NCBI GenBank assembly: GCA_030594025.1
Contig: JAUVFY010000095.1
Coordinates: 1 to 5,845, forward strand
DNA length: 5,845 bases
Reading direction: 5' to 3'
Source of the DNA: Deltaproteobacteria bacterium
Lineage (GTDB): Bacteria > Desulfobacterota > GWC2-55-46 > JAUVFY01
Made by a program: the position numbers and the translations under genes. Below are positions 1-5,113 of the stretch, one piece after another; the first letter of the stretch is position 1, and every line of letters starts with the position of its first letter. A model generated the notes under the pieces. The model did not search any database, was not told the origin of the DNA, and was given only the letters and a program-made list of their open reading frames with translations.

Positions 1-29
1 AAGCCTCTCGATACAAGCGCTATCTTCAT
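1..29 (-). CDS. Start of a probable glycosyltransferase gene, cut by the left window edge
   Basis: An ATG at 29-27 overlaps the TGA stop of the methyltransferase gene (28-26) in an ATGA junction. The reading frame stays open to the window edge and gives MKIALVSRG. A short 'MKIALV' beta-strand followed by a small or basic turn is how many group-1 (GT4) glycosyltransferases in LPS clusters begin. That fits a core-building operon, but nine residues cannot fix the family. No strong Shine-Dalgarno sequence precedes it (only a weak GTAAGAAG), so translation is probably coupled to the upstream gene. The overlap makes a real start likely; the glycosyltransferase label is inference. It could equally be another Rossmann-like enzyme. 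Confidence 0.5.
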
Positions 30-661
30 CTTCTTACGGCCACCACGACGATGGATTTTGCAAAGTCCACGTCCAGGTAACTGTGAAGCGGTGCCATTAT
101 ATAAAGCCTTATAAGGCGCCTTAAAAATTGGTCGTTGTAGATGCGGTATATCTTTTCCACATCGAAGCCTTTCCAAAGGAGCGCCCCGCTTATCTCATCA
201 TATCTGTAAGGCGTTTTATGGTCCGAGTCCCAGAAGCGGTTGGGGTGGTGTAGATTGGGCGTGGAAACGATTATCTTGCCGCCCGGGGTTATGAAGTCGC
301 GTAACCTCTTCAAAAACTCCATACCTTCGTTGAACTCCAAATGCTCAATAACCTCCGCCAGTATGACCACATCGAATTTTTCGTGAATTTCATCGAGGCT
401 ATAATAGTCATGCTCCTTTTCCCTGTCTATATCCATGGTCTTGTAGGTAACGCCGGTGCGTTTGTTTTTTATCCTTTCACCGAGATCCTTACCGTGCGCG
501 CCCACATCAAGTATCTTCTCACCTCCTCCCACCTCCTCGGTAATCACGTCAAAGAGTTTCTTTTTTACCTTAAGTTTATAAACCGAAGGGAAGGCCTTTT
601 TTATCTCCTTTCGGTGTTTGTAGAAGACACTCCAGCTGAAGTCCCCCGCCATACTATGCAT
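26..661 (-). CDS. Class I SAM-dependent methyltransferase
   Basis: A 211-residue protein with the class I Rossmann methyltransferase signature. The SAM-binding glycine motif KILDVGAHG is at about residues 49-57, the acidic strand-2 end MDID at 76-79, DVVILAEVIEHL at 97-108 (the EVIEHL form common in Methyltransf_11/23 proteins) and PGGKIIVSTPN at 126-136. A HPNRFWDSDHK segment follows at 139-149 and may shape the acceptor site. The ATG at 661 was chosen because GGGAG (673-669) lies 7 nt upstream. The frame is open back to a TTG at 712, but that start lacks a good ribosome site and would add a Gly/Arg-rich stretch unlike the fold. The protein is soluble and probably cytoplasmic. The acceptor is unknown; methylation of an LPS or glycan sugar is an inference from context. 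It lies just downstream of a Trm112-family gene, whose relatives activate methyltransferases. Confidence 0.9.
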   Translation of the reverse strand: MHSMAGDFSWSVFYKHRKEIKKAFPSVYKLKVKKKLFDVITEEVGGGEKILDVGAHGKDLGERIKNKRTGVTYKTMDIDREKEHDYYSLDEIHEKFDVVILAEVIEHLEFNEGMEFLKRLRDFITPGGKIIVSTPNLHHPNRFWDSDHKTPYRYDEISGALLWKGFDVEKIYRIYNDQFLRRLIRLYIMAPLHSYLDVDFAKSIVVVAVRR

Positions 662-668
662 GCCCCCT

Positions 669-673
669 CTCCC
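669..673 (-). promoter_or_regulatory. Ribosome binding site of the methyltransferase gene
   Basis: GGGAG lies within a purine-rich run 7 nt before the ATG at 661. It decides that start against the in-frame upstream TTG at 712 and against the second ATG at 652, which would be too far away (16 nt). Confidence 0.65.
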
Positions 674-755
674 ACCTTGAGCGGGACCCGTTGTCCGGGA
701 TCGCCTTTTCAAGCCTTATCTGTTTAATGTCCCCTAAACGCATCGTACCAGCCGA

Positions 756-929
756 TCAATCTCCAAGTTCCGAAGCCTCGTCTACGAGCATAACCGGTAT
801 ATCGTCCTTTACGGGATATACCAGCCGGCACGTGTTGCACACGATCCCGTCGCCCTTCGCGTTAATCTCAACCTCCCCCTTGCACTTAGGGCATGCGAGC
901 ACTTCCAGAAGTTCCTTGTCAACGGCCAT
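756..929 (-). CDS. Trm112 family zinc-ribbon protein (YcaR-like)
   Basis: A 57-residue protein, the usual size for bacterial YcaR/UPF0434 (Trm112-like) proteins. It shows the family pattern throughout: an N-terminal LLEVLACPKCKG (residues 7-18), a second pair CNTC (31-34) completing a C4 zinc ribbon, then YPVKDDIPVMLVDEA (38-52). The ATG at 929 is set by GGAGG 5 nt upstream and by the family's N-terminus. The open frame continues back to a TTG at 1001, but that extension is a Phe-rich translation of AT-rich spacer. In eukaryotes and archaea, Trm112 binds and stabilises several SAM methyltransferases; the bacterial role is poorly defined, though E. coli ycaR sits among LPS genes (lpxK, kdsB). 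Here the next gene downstream is a class I methyltransferase, so a partnership is plausible but unproven. Confidence 0.9.
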   Translation of the reverse strand: MAVDKELLEVLACPKCKGEVEINAKGDGIVCNTCRLVYPVKDDIPVMLVDEASELGD

Positions 930-934
930 CTTCC

Positions 935-939
935 CCTCC
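935..939 (-). promoter_or_regulatory. Ribosome binding site of the Trm112-family gene
   Basis: A perfect GGAGG lies 5 nt before the ATG at 929. It fixes the short 57-residue form over the upstream TTG reading. Two further GGAGG cores lie farther upstream inside a tandem repeat (978-999). Confidence 0.65.
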
Positions 940-943
940 AAAA

Positions 944-959
944 TTAAAAAATTAAAAAA
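944..959. repeat. 8-bp AT tandem repeat, two copies
   Basis: The plus strand carries TTAAAAAA twice in perfect tandem (944-951 and 952-959), flanked by AAAA on one side and, after CG, by a seven-A run (962-968). On the coding strand this is a phased series of T tracts within the 77-nt gap between the flippase-like and Trm112 genes. Such tracts could bend DNA or keep the leader of the downstream gene unstructured. No hairpin precedes the T tracts, so this is not a recognisable intrinsic terminator. Confidence 0.75.
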
Positions 960-977
960 CGAAAAAAATGGGAATCC

Positions 978-999
978 GAAAATCCTCCGAAAATCCTCC
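978..999. repeat. 11-bp tandem repeat carrying Shine-Dalgarno cores
   Basis: GAAAATCCTCC occurs twice in perfect tandem on the plus strand (978-988, 989-999). On the coding strand each copy reads GGAGGATTTTC and so holds a GGAGG ribosome-site core. A partial third unit (GGATTC) follows downstream at 978-973. The true Trm112 ribosome site is a further GGAGG at 935-939. The repeat lies just after the stop of the flippase-like gene. It may be simple slippage duplication or an arrangement of decoy/standby ribosome sites. Confidence 0.75.
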
Positions 1000-1006
1000 A
1001 AAAATC

Positions 1007-1984
1007 TTATGACAAGCTTTCTTCTTCCGTCCCGGAGACGAACTCCTTCTTACCGCCGATCCTTAGGTACTCGACCCCTCCTATCAGGCTCACGAAGACC
1101 ACCACGAAGAACCACAAAAGCGAAAGTCCCAGTGCCTCCTCCTGCGTGGCCCCGACCCTTGTAAAAAGGAAGACAAAGGCCCCCTCCCTTATGCCCAGGC
1201 CGGAAAGGGATACCGGTATCATTGACACGGCGGTGGCCAGCGGTACAAACAGAAAAAAGTAACCCGTGCCGGTGTCTATGCCCAGGCCCCTGGCAAGCAT
1301 GACGTAGCCCATGATCACCCCGACCTGGATTACTAGCGAGCAGAGAAATATCTTTAAAAGTATCGCACGGTGGTCCTTGTAGCTCATAAGGGCCGTGTAG
1401 AAGTTCTCTATTATTTCGTTTAGCCTTAAAAGCCTTATCCTCGTCAAAATCCTGACGAGCCATCCGTGGAGCCTCTCATCCCAGACAAAAAGGCTCACCG
1501 CGATGTACACGCCCACGAGAAGTACGAAGAACCCCGGAAGTCCGGTACCCGAGATGAACGGATATCCGGGCACAAGGGCGACTATGGTTATGGCCATGAG
1601 AGCCGTAAAGCCCGAGTACCTGTCCATGAGTATGGAGGCCGCCGTGACGTCCCCCCTTCCGGTCTTTTTGTAGAGGTAGTAGCCTTTCACAACGTCTCCG
1701 CCCACTATTGTTGGCAGGAAGTTGTTAAAGAACATCCCTATCAAGTATATGGAAAAGAGCCTCGGGTAAGGCAGTTGCACGTCCTTTTTCAACACTATGG
1801 ACCACCGGAAGGTGGAGATGCCCTGTATGCCGATAAAGTACAAAGCCAGGAATAAAAAGACAAGGGGATCGAGGTTGGTTACCACGCTTAAGAAGGCCCC
1901 GAGGTCGACGGAGCTGAAAAGGAAATACAGCAGCAAAACACTCACGGCAAGTTTTAATATGGTGGCAAGTAACTTTTTTTTCAT
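1007..1984 (-). CDS. Flippase-like integral membrane protein (LPG synthase TM region / UPF0104, PF03706)
   Basis: A 325-residue multi-pass membrane protein. Its first hydrophobic segment is about residues 5-23, with others near 40-55, 78-95, 126-140, 150-168, 208-230, 242-258 and 285-303. Features typical of the lysylphosphatidylglycerol-synthase membrane-domain family (PF03706, as in YbhN/AglD and MprF) are FLPTIVGGDVVKGYYLYK at 89-106, MDRYSG at 120-125 and PVSLSGLGIREG at 257-268. It ends in a short polar tail and lacks the soluble aminoacyl-transfer domain of MprF. Members are linked to lipid or polyprenol-glycan handling in the inner membrane. The ATG at 1984 overlaps the GT2 stop (ATGA), which implies coupled translation. 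The pairing with a polyprenyl-phosphate sugar transferase suggests it moves or uses that enzyme's lipid product. That role is inference. Confidence 0.88.
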   Translation of the reverse strand: MKKKLLATILKLAVSVLLLYFLFSSVDLGAFLSVVTNLDPLVFLFLALYFIGIQGISTFRWSIVLKKDVQLPYPRLFSIYLIGMFFNNFLPTIVGGDVVKGYYLYKKTGRGDVTAASILMDRYSGFTALMAITIVALVPGYPFISGTGLPGFFVLLVGVYIAVSLFVWDERLHGWLVRILTRIRLLRLNEIIENFYTALMSYKDHRAILLKIFLCSLVIQVGVIMGYVMLARGLGIDTGTGYFFLFVPLATAVSMIPVSLSGLGIREGAFVFLFTRVGATQEEALGLSLLWFFVVVFVSLIGGVEYLRIGGKKEFVSGTEEESLS

Positions 1985-2925
1985 CTCCCGAGCACCTTCT
2001 TCACCACATAGATCGGTTTCTCCTGCGATTCGTGGTAGATACGGGCAAGCATCTCTCCGAGGAGCCCCAGGATAACGCATTGAAAGCCGAGTATGATGAG
2101 CAGTATCCCCAGCAGCAGAAGCGGCCTGCCCCCTATTTCCTCGCCCAGAAAGAGCTTCACGTAAGTTAAGTAAAGGGAAATTAAAAACCCGACACCCCCG
2201 AGCGCCAACCCTGCGGGTCCGAAGGCATGTATGGGACGCGTTGAAAAACTCTGCAGGAACTTAACCGTTATGAGGTCCAGAACGACCCTCAGGGTCCTGG
2301 CTATGCCGTACTTTGAGGTGCCGAAACGCCTGGGGTTGTGCCGGGTCTCCACCTCTGTAATCTCCGCACCCACCCAGCTCGCGATGGCGGGTATGAACCG
2401 GTGCATGTCGCCGTAGAGCCTTATGTTCTTTACAACCTCCGACCTGTAGGCCTTCAGCGTGCAACCGTAATCGTGCAGATAAACACCGGTTACCACCGAT
2501 ATGAGCCAGTTGGCGATGACAGAGGGAAGCCTCCTCGATATAAGGGGGTCCCTTCTTTTTTTCCTCCACCCGCTTACAACGTCGTAGTCGTTTATCTTCT
2601 CAAGGAGCCTGGGGATGTCGGCCGGGTCGTTCTGAAGGTCCGCGTCCATGGTTATAATGATATCGCCCTTTGCATAATTAAAACCCGCTGCAAGGGCCGC
2701 GGTCTGGCCGAAGTTCTTCCTGAAGGATATAACCACGACCTTGTCGTCCGTGGCCTGGATATCCTCCAGTATAATGAGGGAGGAATCCCTGCTCCCATCG
2801 TCCACAAAAATTATCTCGTAAGGCACGCCCAGGCCATCCAAGACATCCTTCAAGGACCTGTAAAGCTCGGGGAGGCTTTCCTCCTCCTCGTACACGGGAA
2901 TTACTATGGAAAGAGATTCTTTCAA
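1981..2925 (-). CDS. GT2 glycosyltransferase, membrane-anchored (polyprenyl-phosphate sugar transferase type; GtrB/ArnC/DPM1-like)
   Basis: A 314-residue family 2 glycosyltransferase. The nucleotide-sugar-binding GT-A domain begins LSIVIPVYEEEESL, with VDDGS at 41-45, the metal-binding DxD region MDADLQNDP at 93-101 and the RRFGTSKYG loop at 199-207. The C-terminus has two membrane helices (about 233-256 and 268-292). This layout matches bacterial enzymes that attach a sugar to undecaprenyl phosphate (GtrB, ArnC) and the DPM synthase group. The expected reaction is NDP-sugar + Und-P giving Und-P-sugar at the cytoplasmic face; the sugar cannot be read from the sequence. The start is TTG at 2925 with GGAGG 5 nt upstream; the next Met codon is far inside, at residue 93. 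It follows the PAP2 gene by 21 nt and overlaps the flippase-like gene by 4 nt. A GT2 acting directly on a core sugar is an alternative. Confidence 0.9.
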   Translation of the reverse strand: MKESLSIVIPVYEEEESLPELYRSLKDVLDGLGVPYEIIFVDDGSRDSSLIILEDIQATDDKVVVISFRKNFGQTAALAAGFNYAKGDIIITMDADLQNDPADIPRLLEKINDYDVVSGWRKKRRDPLISRRLPSVIANWLISVVTGVYLHDYGCTLKAYRSEVVKNIRLYGDMHRFIPAIASWVGAEITEVETRHNPRRFGTSKYGIARTLRVVLDLITVKFLQSFSTRPIHAFGPAGLALGGVGFLISLYLTYVKLFLGEEIGGRPLLLLGILLIILGFQCVILGLLGEMLARIYHESQEKPIYVVKKVLGR

Positions 2926-2930
2926 GTGTA

Positions 2931-2935
2931 CCTCC
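2931..2935 (-). promoter_or_regulatory. Ribosome binding site deciding the TTG start of the GT2 gene
   Basis: A perfect GGAGG lies 5 nt upstream of TTG (2925-2923). No ATG or GTG start lies between it and the conserved SIVIPVY strand, so the gene must start at TTG. Confidence 0.7.
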
Positions 2936-2946
2936 GGTGTGAGGCG

Positions 2947-3531
2947 TTAAGATTTCTGGCTTCCGAAAAATTTAACCCTTTCCAGGTATTCCATCAAGCG
3001 CTGTGCCCTGAACCTTTTATCGAGGACAAAAACACAGACGGCAAGGCCCGAGCCCAGTAGTGCCCCGGCGAGCACATCGAGCGGGTAATGCACGCCCCCG
3101 TATACCCTCGACCAGGCGACTACAAAAGCGGCCGTCAGGAATGCGGCGGCCCAGGCCGGATACCTCGCCGTAAGCAATACCATAACCGCAAACACATTGG
3201 ACGCATGGCTCGAAGGAAAGGAGTACGACCGTCCGCACTCGGCGAATAACCTCACACCTTCGAACGCGTGACACGGCCTGGTCCTCGCAAAAAGGTCCTT
3301 AAGTACCATTGAAGTTGCGTCACTTATAAAAAAAACGGAAAGGCCCAGCATGACGGACCATTTCATGTCCTTGCCGCCGAGGAAAAAAAATAGCGCCGCC
3401 GCTATTGCGGCGAGGCCGAGAAAGACCCCCTTTTTCGATATGACCGTGACTAGAAGGTCGAGAAACGGGGCCGTAAGGGTCGTGTTAAAGAGATGGAAGA
3501 GCCAGGTATCGATATTGACAAGAGTACTCAA
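2947..3531 (-). CDS. PAP2 family membrane phosphatase
   Basis: A 194-residue type 2 phosphatidic acid phosphatase with all three motifs intact: K78-(X6)-R85-P86, PSSH at 106-109 with the phosphate-attacking His109 relay, and S141-R142-(X5)-H148-(X3)-D152. About five or six hydrophobic segments (for example 36-52, 58-76, 112-122, 125-140, 152-170) place it in the inner membrane, with the active site expected at the periplasmic face. Family members include PgpB/YbjG-type undecaprenyl-pyrophosphate phosphatases and the lipid A phosphatases LpxE/LpxF. In an LPS operon either carrier recycling or lipid A/core dephosphorylation would fit, and the sequence does not decide between them. The start is TTG at 3531, overlapping the stop of the preceding GT9 gene as TTGA, with GGGAG 6 nt upstream. 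The basic C-terminal tail (171-194) is cytoplasmic by the positive-inside rule. Confidence 0.9.
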   Translation of the reverse strand: MSTLVNIDTWLFHLFNTTLTAPFLDLLVTVISKKGVFLGLAAIAAALFFFLGGKDMKWSVMLGLSVFFISDATSMVLKDLFARTRPCHAFEGVRLFAECGRSYSFPSSHASNVFAVMVLLTARYPAWAAAFLTAAFVVAWSRVYGGVHYPLDVLAGALLGSGLAVCVFVLDKRFRAQRLMEYLERVKFFGSQKS

Positions 3532-4568
3532 ACGGCTCTCCCGTCAAGCTCTTTCTGCTTTTCGATTGCCCCGACTACGTCCTCAACGCTCATCTCGTCC
3601 ATGCACCTGGGCTCTACACAACTTTTTTCAAAGCACGGACTGCAATCGATGTCCTTCCTTATAACACTGTGGTCTTCACCGTAAGGGCCCGTCCTCCAGG
3701 GTGCGGTGGGGCCGAAAAGGGCAAAGACCTTTGCTCCCACGGCAGCCGCTATGTGCATGGGTCCCGAGTCCGGGGTAACGACGAACTTCGCCTTGCTCAT
3801 GAGATAGGCCAGTTCCTTTAGCGTTGTCCTGCCGACAAGGTTAAGGGCCGCATCCCCTGCCAGTACGTTTATCCTCCTGGCCTCGCCCAGGTCAGCTTCG
3901 GAACCCACTATAACGGCCTTCATGCCGAACCTCTCCGTTAGAAGGGTTGTAAGCCTGGCGAACCTACGCTCGGGCCAGAGCTTTGTTTCCCATCTTGCAC
4001 ATGGGTTTACGATAAAAAACGGCGCCCCGGCAGTTATGCCCCCCTCGGCGAGGAGTATTTCGACCCGCTTTTTTTCCTCGTCTCCAATGTGTATCGGGGG
4101 GGCCGGGAATGTCGGCTCGTCCGGGGAAACTACCCCGCCGGCATATTTTGCAAGGTCCAGGTACCTGCACACGGCGTGCCTTTCAGGGTCATAGGGCGGG
4201 AGTTTTTCGTTCAGGGAAAATTGGCTCAACTCCCTTGCGTTGGCAAAGCCTATGCGTCTTGCTCCCCTCGAAAGTAATACCCATATCCCGCTTTTCATAA
4301 GTCCCTGGAAGTCAAGGACCATATCATAGCGTCTGCCCGCGAGGTAACGGGCGGTCTTGAGGTTTCCCGTGAAATTTCTAAGCCACCCGCGGTTTTCTAC
4401 GACTATCACCTCATCGAGGAGCGGATGGTCCCTTATTATGTCGCTTGCCGCCCCCTCCACGAGCCAGTCAATCGTGGCGTCAGGGTGCCCCTTTCGAAGG
4501 ACGCTCAGAGCCGGCAGGGTCTGAACCACGTCGCCTATTGACGAGAGTTTTACTATAAGTATCTTCAC
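3528..4568 (-). CDS. waaC: LPS heptosyltransferase, GT9 family (WaaC-like, heptosyltransferase I)
   Basis: A 346-residue GT9 enzyme of full family length. The N-terminus MKILIVKLSSIGDVVQTLPAL closely follows the WaaC pattern, including Asp13, the position of the proposed catalytic base in E. coli WaaC. DMVLDFQGLMKS at 82-93 and RRIGFANARE at 104-113 continue the acceptor domain. The C-terminal donor domain shows FFIVNPCARWETKLWP at 184-199 and PDSGPMHIAAA at 266-276, the latter contacting the ADP-heptose nucleotide in this family. The expected reaction is transfer of heptose from ADP-heptose to Kdo-lipid A on the cytoplasmic side. A Cys cluster (C309, C312, C317, C322) near the C-terminus is shared with the paralogue at 5113-5845. 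The start is GTG at 4568, overlapping the gmhB stop (GTGA) with AGAGG just upstream. Heptosyltransferase I rather than III/IV is likely but not certain. Confidence 0.87.
   Translation of the reverse strand: MKILIVKLSSIGDVVQTLPALSVLRKGHPDATIDWLVEGAASDIIRDHPLLDEVIVVENRGWLRNFTGNLKTARYLAGRRYDMVLDFQGLMKSGIWVLLSRGARRIGFANARELSQFSLNEKLPPYDPERHAVCRYLDLAKYAGGVVSPDEPTFPAPPIHIGDEEKKRVEILLAEGGITAGAPFFIVNPCARWETKLWPERRFARLTTLLTERFGMKAVIVGSEADLGEARRINVLAGDAALNLVGRTTLKELAYLMSKAKFVVTPDSGPMHIAAAVGAKVFALFGPTAPWRTGPYGEDHSVIRKDIDCSPCFEKSCVEPRCMDEMSVEDVVGAIEKQKELDGRAV
3538..3542 (-). promoter_or_regulatory. Ribosome binding site deciding the TTG start of the PAP2 gene
   Basis: GGGAG lies 6 nt upstream of TTG (3531-3529), inside the last codons of the preceding GT9 gene. 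With the TTGA overlap it supports TTG as start; the next Met codon is at residue 56, past the first membrane segment. Confidence 0.65.
3745..3767 (-). repeat. 23-nt segment identical to 5330-5352 (copy in the waaC-like gene)
   Basis: These 23 bases, coding for most of the SGPMHIAA motif, are identical to 5330-5352 in the other GT9 gene. The two copies are direct repeats about 1.6 kb apart, inside paralogous motifs. Protein conservation explains the similarity, but identity at the third codon positions as well is a little more than expected. Confidence 0.7.
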
Positions 4569-5113
4569 TTAGCCTCTTTATCCCGAAGAATCCACGTTAC
4601 GGCATCGAGTATGTCCCTGGCCACAAAGTCCGGGTCTTTGTCGAGCTTTTCCTTCTCTTCGGCGCCCTTTCCCGTAAGAACGAGGACGGCCTTTGCTCCG
4701 GCCCTCTTTGCCATATAAACGTCATCGGTCTTGTCGCCGACGACAAAGGAGCGTTCAGGGTCTATACCGTGCTCCACGGCCGCCCTTTCGATTAGGCCCA
4801 CCTCCGGCTTCCTGCACGGGCAGCCCTCATCCGGGCGGTGAGGACAATAGTATATACCATCAAGCCGTGCCCCATCAAGGAGCAATAGCTTCTCAAGCCT
4901 TTCATTTACGGCCCTCACATCGCTTTCGGTAAAATAACCCCTGCCAACCCCAGACTGGTTCGATACGACTATTACCTTGATACCCTCTTGGTTGAGCCTT
5001 TTTATGGCCTCCGGGGCCCCGGCGAGCAGAACCAGGTCTTCGGGGTCTGAAACGTACCCTGTGTCCTCGTTTATCGTTCCGTCCCTGTCGAGGAATACCG
5101 CGCCTTGAGCCAT
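4565..5113 (-). CDS. gmhB: D-glycero-D-manno-heptose 1,7-bisphosphate 7-phosphatase (HAD family)
   Basis: A 182-residue HAD-superfamily phosphatase of the GmhB/HisB-N type. Motif I is FLDRDGTIN at 7-15, with nucleophile Asp9 and acid/base Asp11. Motif II is VSNQSG at 50-55. The structural zinc site C90-P-H92...C98-P-C100 is followed by RKPEVG with Lys102, and motif IV is GDKTDD at 126-131. GmhB removes the 7-phosphate of heptose bisphosphate on the way to ADP-heptose, in the cytoplasm. The anomer used is not readable from the sequence. The ATG at 5113 has GGAGG 7 nt upstream and shares one base with the waaF stop (TAATG); an in-frame extension further upstream would lie inside waaF and lacks homology. 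Its place between two heptosyltransferases argues against the related histidinol-phosphatase role. Confidence 0.93.
   Translation of the reverse strand: MAQGAVFLDRDGTINEDTGYVSDPEDLVLLAGAPEAIKRLNQEGIKVIVVSNQSGVGRGYFTESDVRAVNERLEKLLLLDGARLDGIYYCPHRPDEGCPCRKPEVGLIERAAVEHGIDPERSFVVGDKTDDVYMAKRAGAKAVLVLTGKGAEEKEKLDKDPDFVARDILDAVTWILRDKEAK

Noticed and set aside
681..705. Possible hairpin (CCCG/CGGG) as a terminator between Trm112 and methyltransferase genes.
   Set aside because: The stem is only 4 bp and no T run follows it on the coding strand, so it is not a credible intrinsic terminator.
662..712. N-terminal extension of the methyltransferase from TTG at 712 (17 extra residues).
   Set aside because: The added stretch is Arg/Gly-rich and unlike the fold, the TTG has only a weak purine run upstream, and ATG at 661 has GGGAG at ideal spacing.
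940..968. T tracts after the flippase-like gene as an intrinsic terminator.
   Set aside because: No stable GC-rich stem precedes the T tracts on the coding strand.
1466..1855. Plus-strand open frame opposite the flippase-like gene.
   Set aside because: Low-complexity charged translation typical of the antisense of a membrane-protein gene, with no motif.
1985..2080. N-terminal extension of the flippase-like protein into the GT2 gene.
   Set aside because: The ATG at 1984 gives the usual family start (basic residues then the first membrane helix) and an ATGA overlap; the extension is an out-of-frame reading of the GT2 C-terminus.
2338..3060. Long plus-strand open frame (240 codons) opposite the GT2 and PAP2 genes.
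   Set aside because: It is a shadow of two well-supported minus-strand genes, spans their junction, and shows no recognisable domain or ribosome site.
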